Assembly: GCF_051401765.1 (NCBI RefSeq)
Contig: NW_027480423.1
Span: 9,362,001-9,426,000 of the forward strand
DNA from: Calliopsis andreniformis
Taxonomy: Eukaryota; Arthropoda; Insecta; Hymenoptera; Andrenidae
DNA: 64,000 nt
Reading direction: 5' to 3'
This document shows, piece after piece, positions 63,571 to 64,000 of the stretch. A model generated the notes under the pieces. It was not told where the DNA came from. It ran no database searches and saw only the letters and a program-made list of their open reading frames with translations. Numbering within the stretch: the first letter of the stretch is position 1; each line of letters starts with the position of its first letter. A program made the position numbers and the translations under genes.

Positions 63571-64000
63571 AATTGCAACCTGTGTGAAGGTTATGGTCAT
63601 ATCTACGTTCCGGTCAACCTAGGCTTCACTGTAAGGCGTTGCTCCACCAGATCGAAGTGTTAGGGCCTAAGAAATCAACACCCGAAGCATAAAATGCAAT
63701 AAAAATACAACAGTTTTTCCATCGTATAACAGGATAAATTGCAACCCGTTTGAAAGTGATGGTCATTTCTACGTTCCGGGCAACCTAGGTTTCACTCTAG
63801 TGCGTTGCTCCACTAGATCGAATAGCTAGGGCCACAGAAGTCAACGCCAGAAGCATAAAATGCGATATAAATACAACAGCTTTTCCATCGTATAAAAGGA
63901 ATAATTGCAAACAGTGCGAAAGTAAAGGCCATTTCTACGTTCCGGGCAACCTAGGCTTCACCCTAGGGCGTTGCTCCACCAGATTAAACAGTTAGGGCCT
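63571..64000. repeat. Truncated copy of 55440-55870 at the window edge
   Basis: The 8,131-bp-spaced match is unbroken at the last base, so the block and the array both extend past the window. Confidence 0.86.

Larger units (their letters stand above)
21751..64000. repeat. 166-bp satellite array, right segment (about 255 monomers)
   Basis: This is the same satellite in the same orientation and phase as the left segment, resuming inside the monomer that the foldback element split. Monomer starts run from 21817 to the last one near 63972. It reaches the window end inside a copied block (8,131-bp spacing), so the array continues. The segment has no insertion, inversion, gene or RNA gene that I can see. 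Monomer classes are intermixed, but blocks of them recur in the same order at multiples of about 166 bp. Confidence 0.97.

Noticed and set aside
1..64000. TTAGGG within most monomers as telomeric repeat
   Set aside because: It occurs once per monomer inside AGTTAGGGCC and never in tandem, so it is a chance hexamer, not a telomeric tract.
1..64000. TATAAA and AATAAA motifs as promoters or polyadenylation signals
   Set aside because: They recur in every A/T-rich third of the repeat, with no gene nearby and no sign of conservation beyond that of the repeat.
1..64000. CRISPR-like array
   Set aside because: The repeats are contiguous 166-bp units without unique spacers.
1..64000. Naming the species or the satellite family
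   Set aside because: Nothing in the window (gene, rRNA or recognisable named repeat) allows it without a database search.

Overview
This window is eukaryotic satellite DNA, probably from a centromeric or other heterochromatic block, and I see no gene in it. About 62.9 kb of the 64 kb is one head-to-tail array of a 166-bp monomer. I estimate about 379 copies, all in the same orientation, running off both ends of the window. The consensus is about 41% GC by hand count. An A/T-rich third (bases ~50-100, about 22% GC) is followed by a more GC-rich remainder that ends in a conserved dyad. The open reading frames are by-products of the repeat: 166 = 1 mod 3, so each monomer shifts the frame, and the same ORFs recur wherever a monomer block was copied. 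The organism cannot be named from this sequence. An arthropod or other animal with large monomeric satellites fits, but that is inference.

The only non-satellite DNA is a 1,083-bp palindromic (foldback) element at 20665-21747. It has 12-bp perfect ends, two ~510-bp inverted arms around a GC-rich 63-bp loop, and a TTA target duplication on each side. Removing it with one TTA restores an exactly 166-bp monomer. It encodes no transposase that I can see.

The array is a mosaic of blocks copied at spacings close to multiples of 166 bp. Left to right: 0.3-8.0 kb holds blocks repeated at 4,815, 4,151 and 664 bp; 8.5-13.3 kb holds blocks at ~2,155 and 3,152 bp; 13.6-14.6 kb is a 498-bp trimer pair; 15.4-20.0 kb has a 3,484-bp repeat and divergent 'class B' monomers; 24.3-36.6 kb is a near-identical 5-kb block present twice, 7,303 bp apart; 37.4-42.3 kb has a three-copy ~703-bp block and a 498-bp trimer run; 43.8-49.6 kb has blocks at 3,486, 2,988 and 996 bp; 49.5-52.8 kb is a 9-mer (1,494 bp) tandem; 52.7-64 kb has interleaved copies at 5,973, 5,308, 4,977 and 8,131 bp.

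The most notable observations are a cyclically permuted four-monomer block (X-Y-P-Q at 30.3 kb, P-Q-X-Y at 44.1 and 47.5 kb), the minor class B monomers that lose the dyad but gain a TTCG-N6-CGGG motif resembling a CENP-B box one base short, and the clean foldback insertion. Coordinates of block edges were found by eye and are good to about 20 bp unless a spacing is stated.
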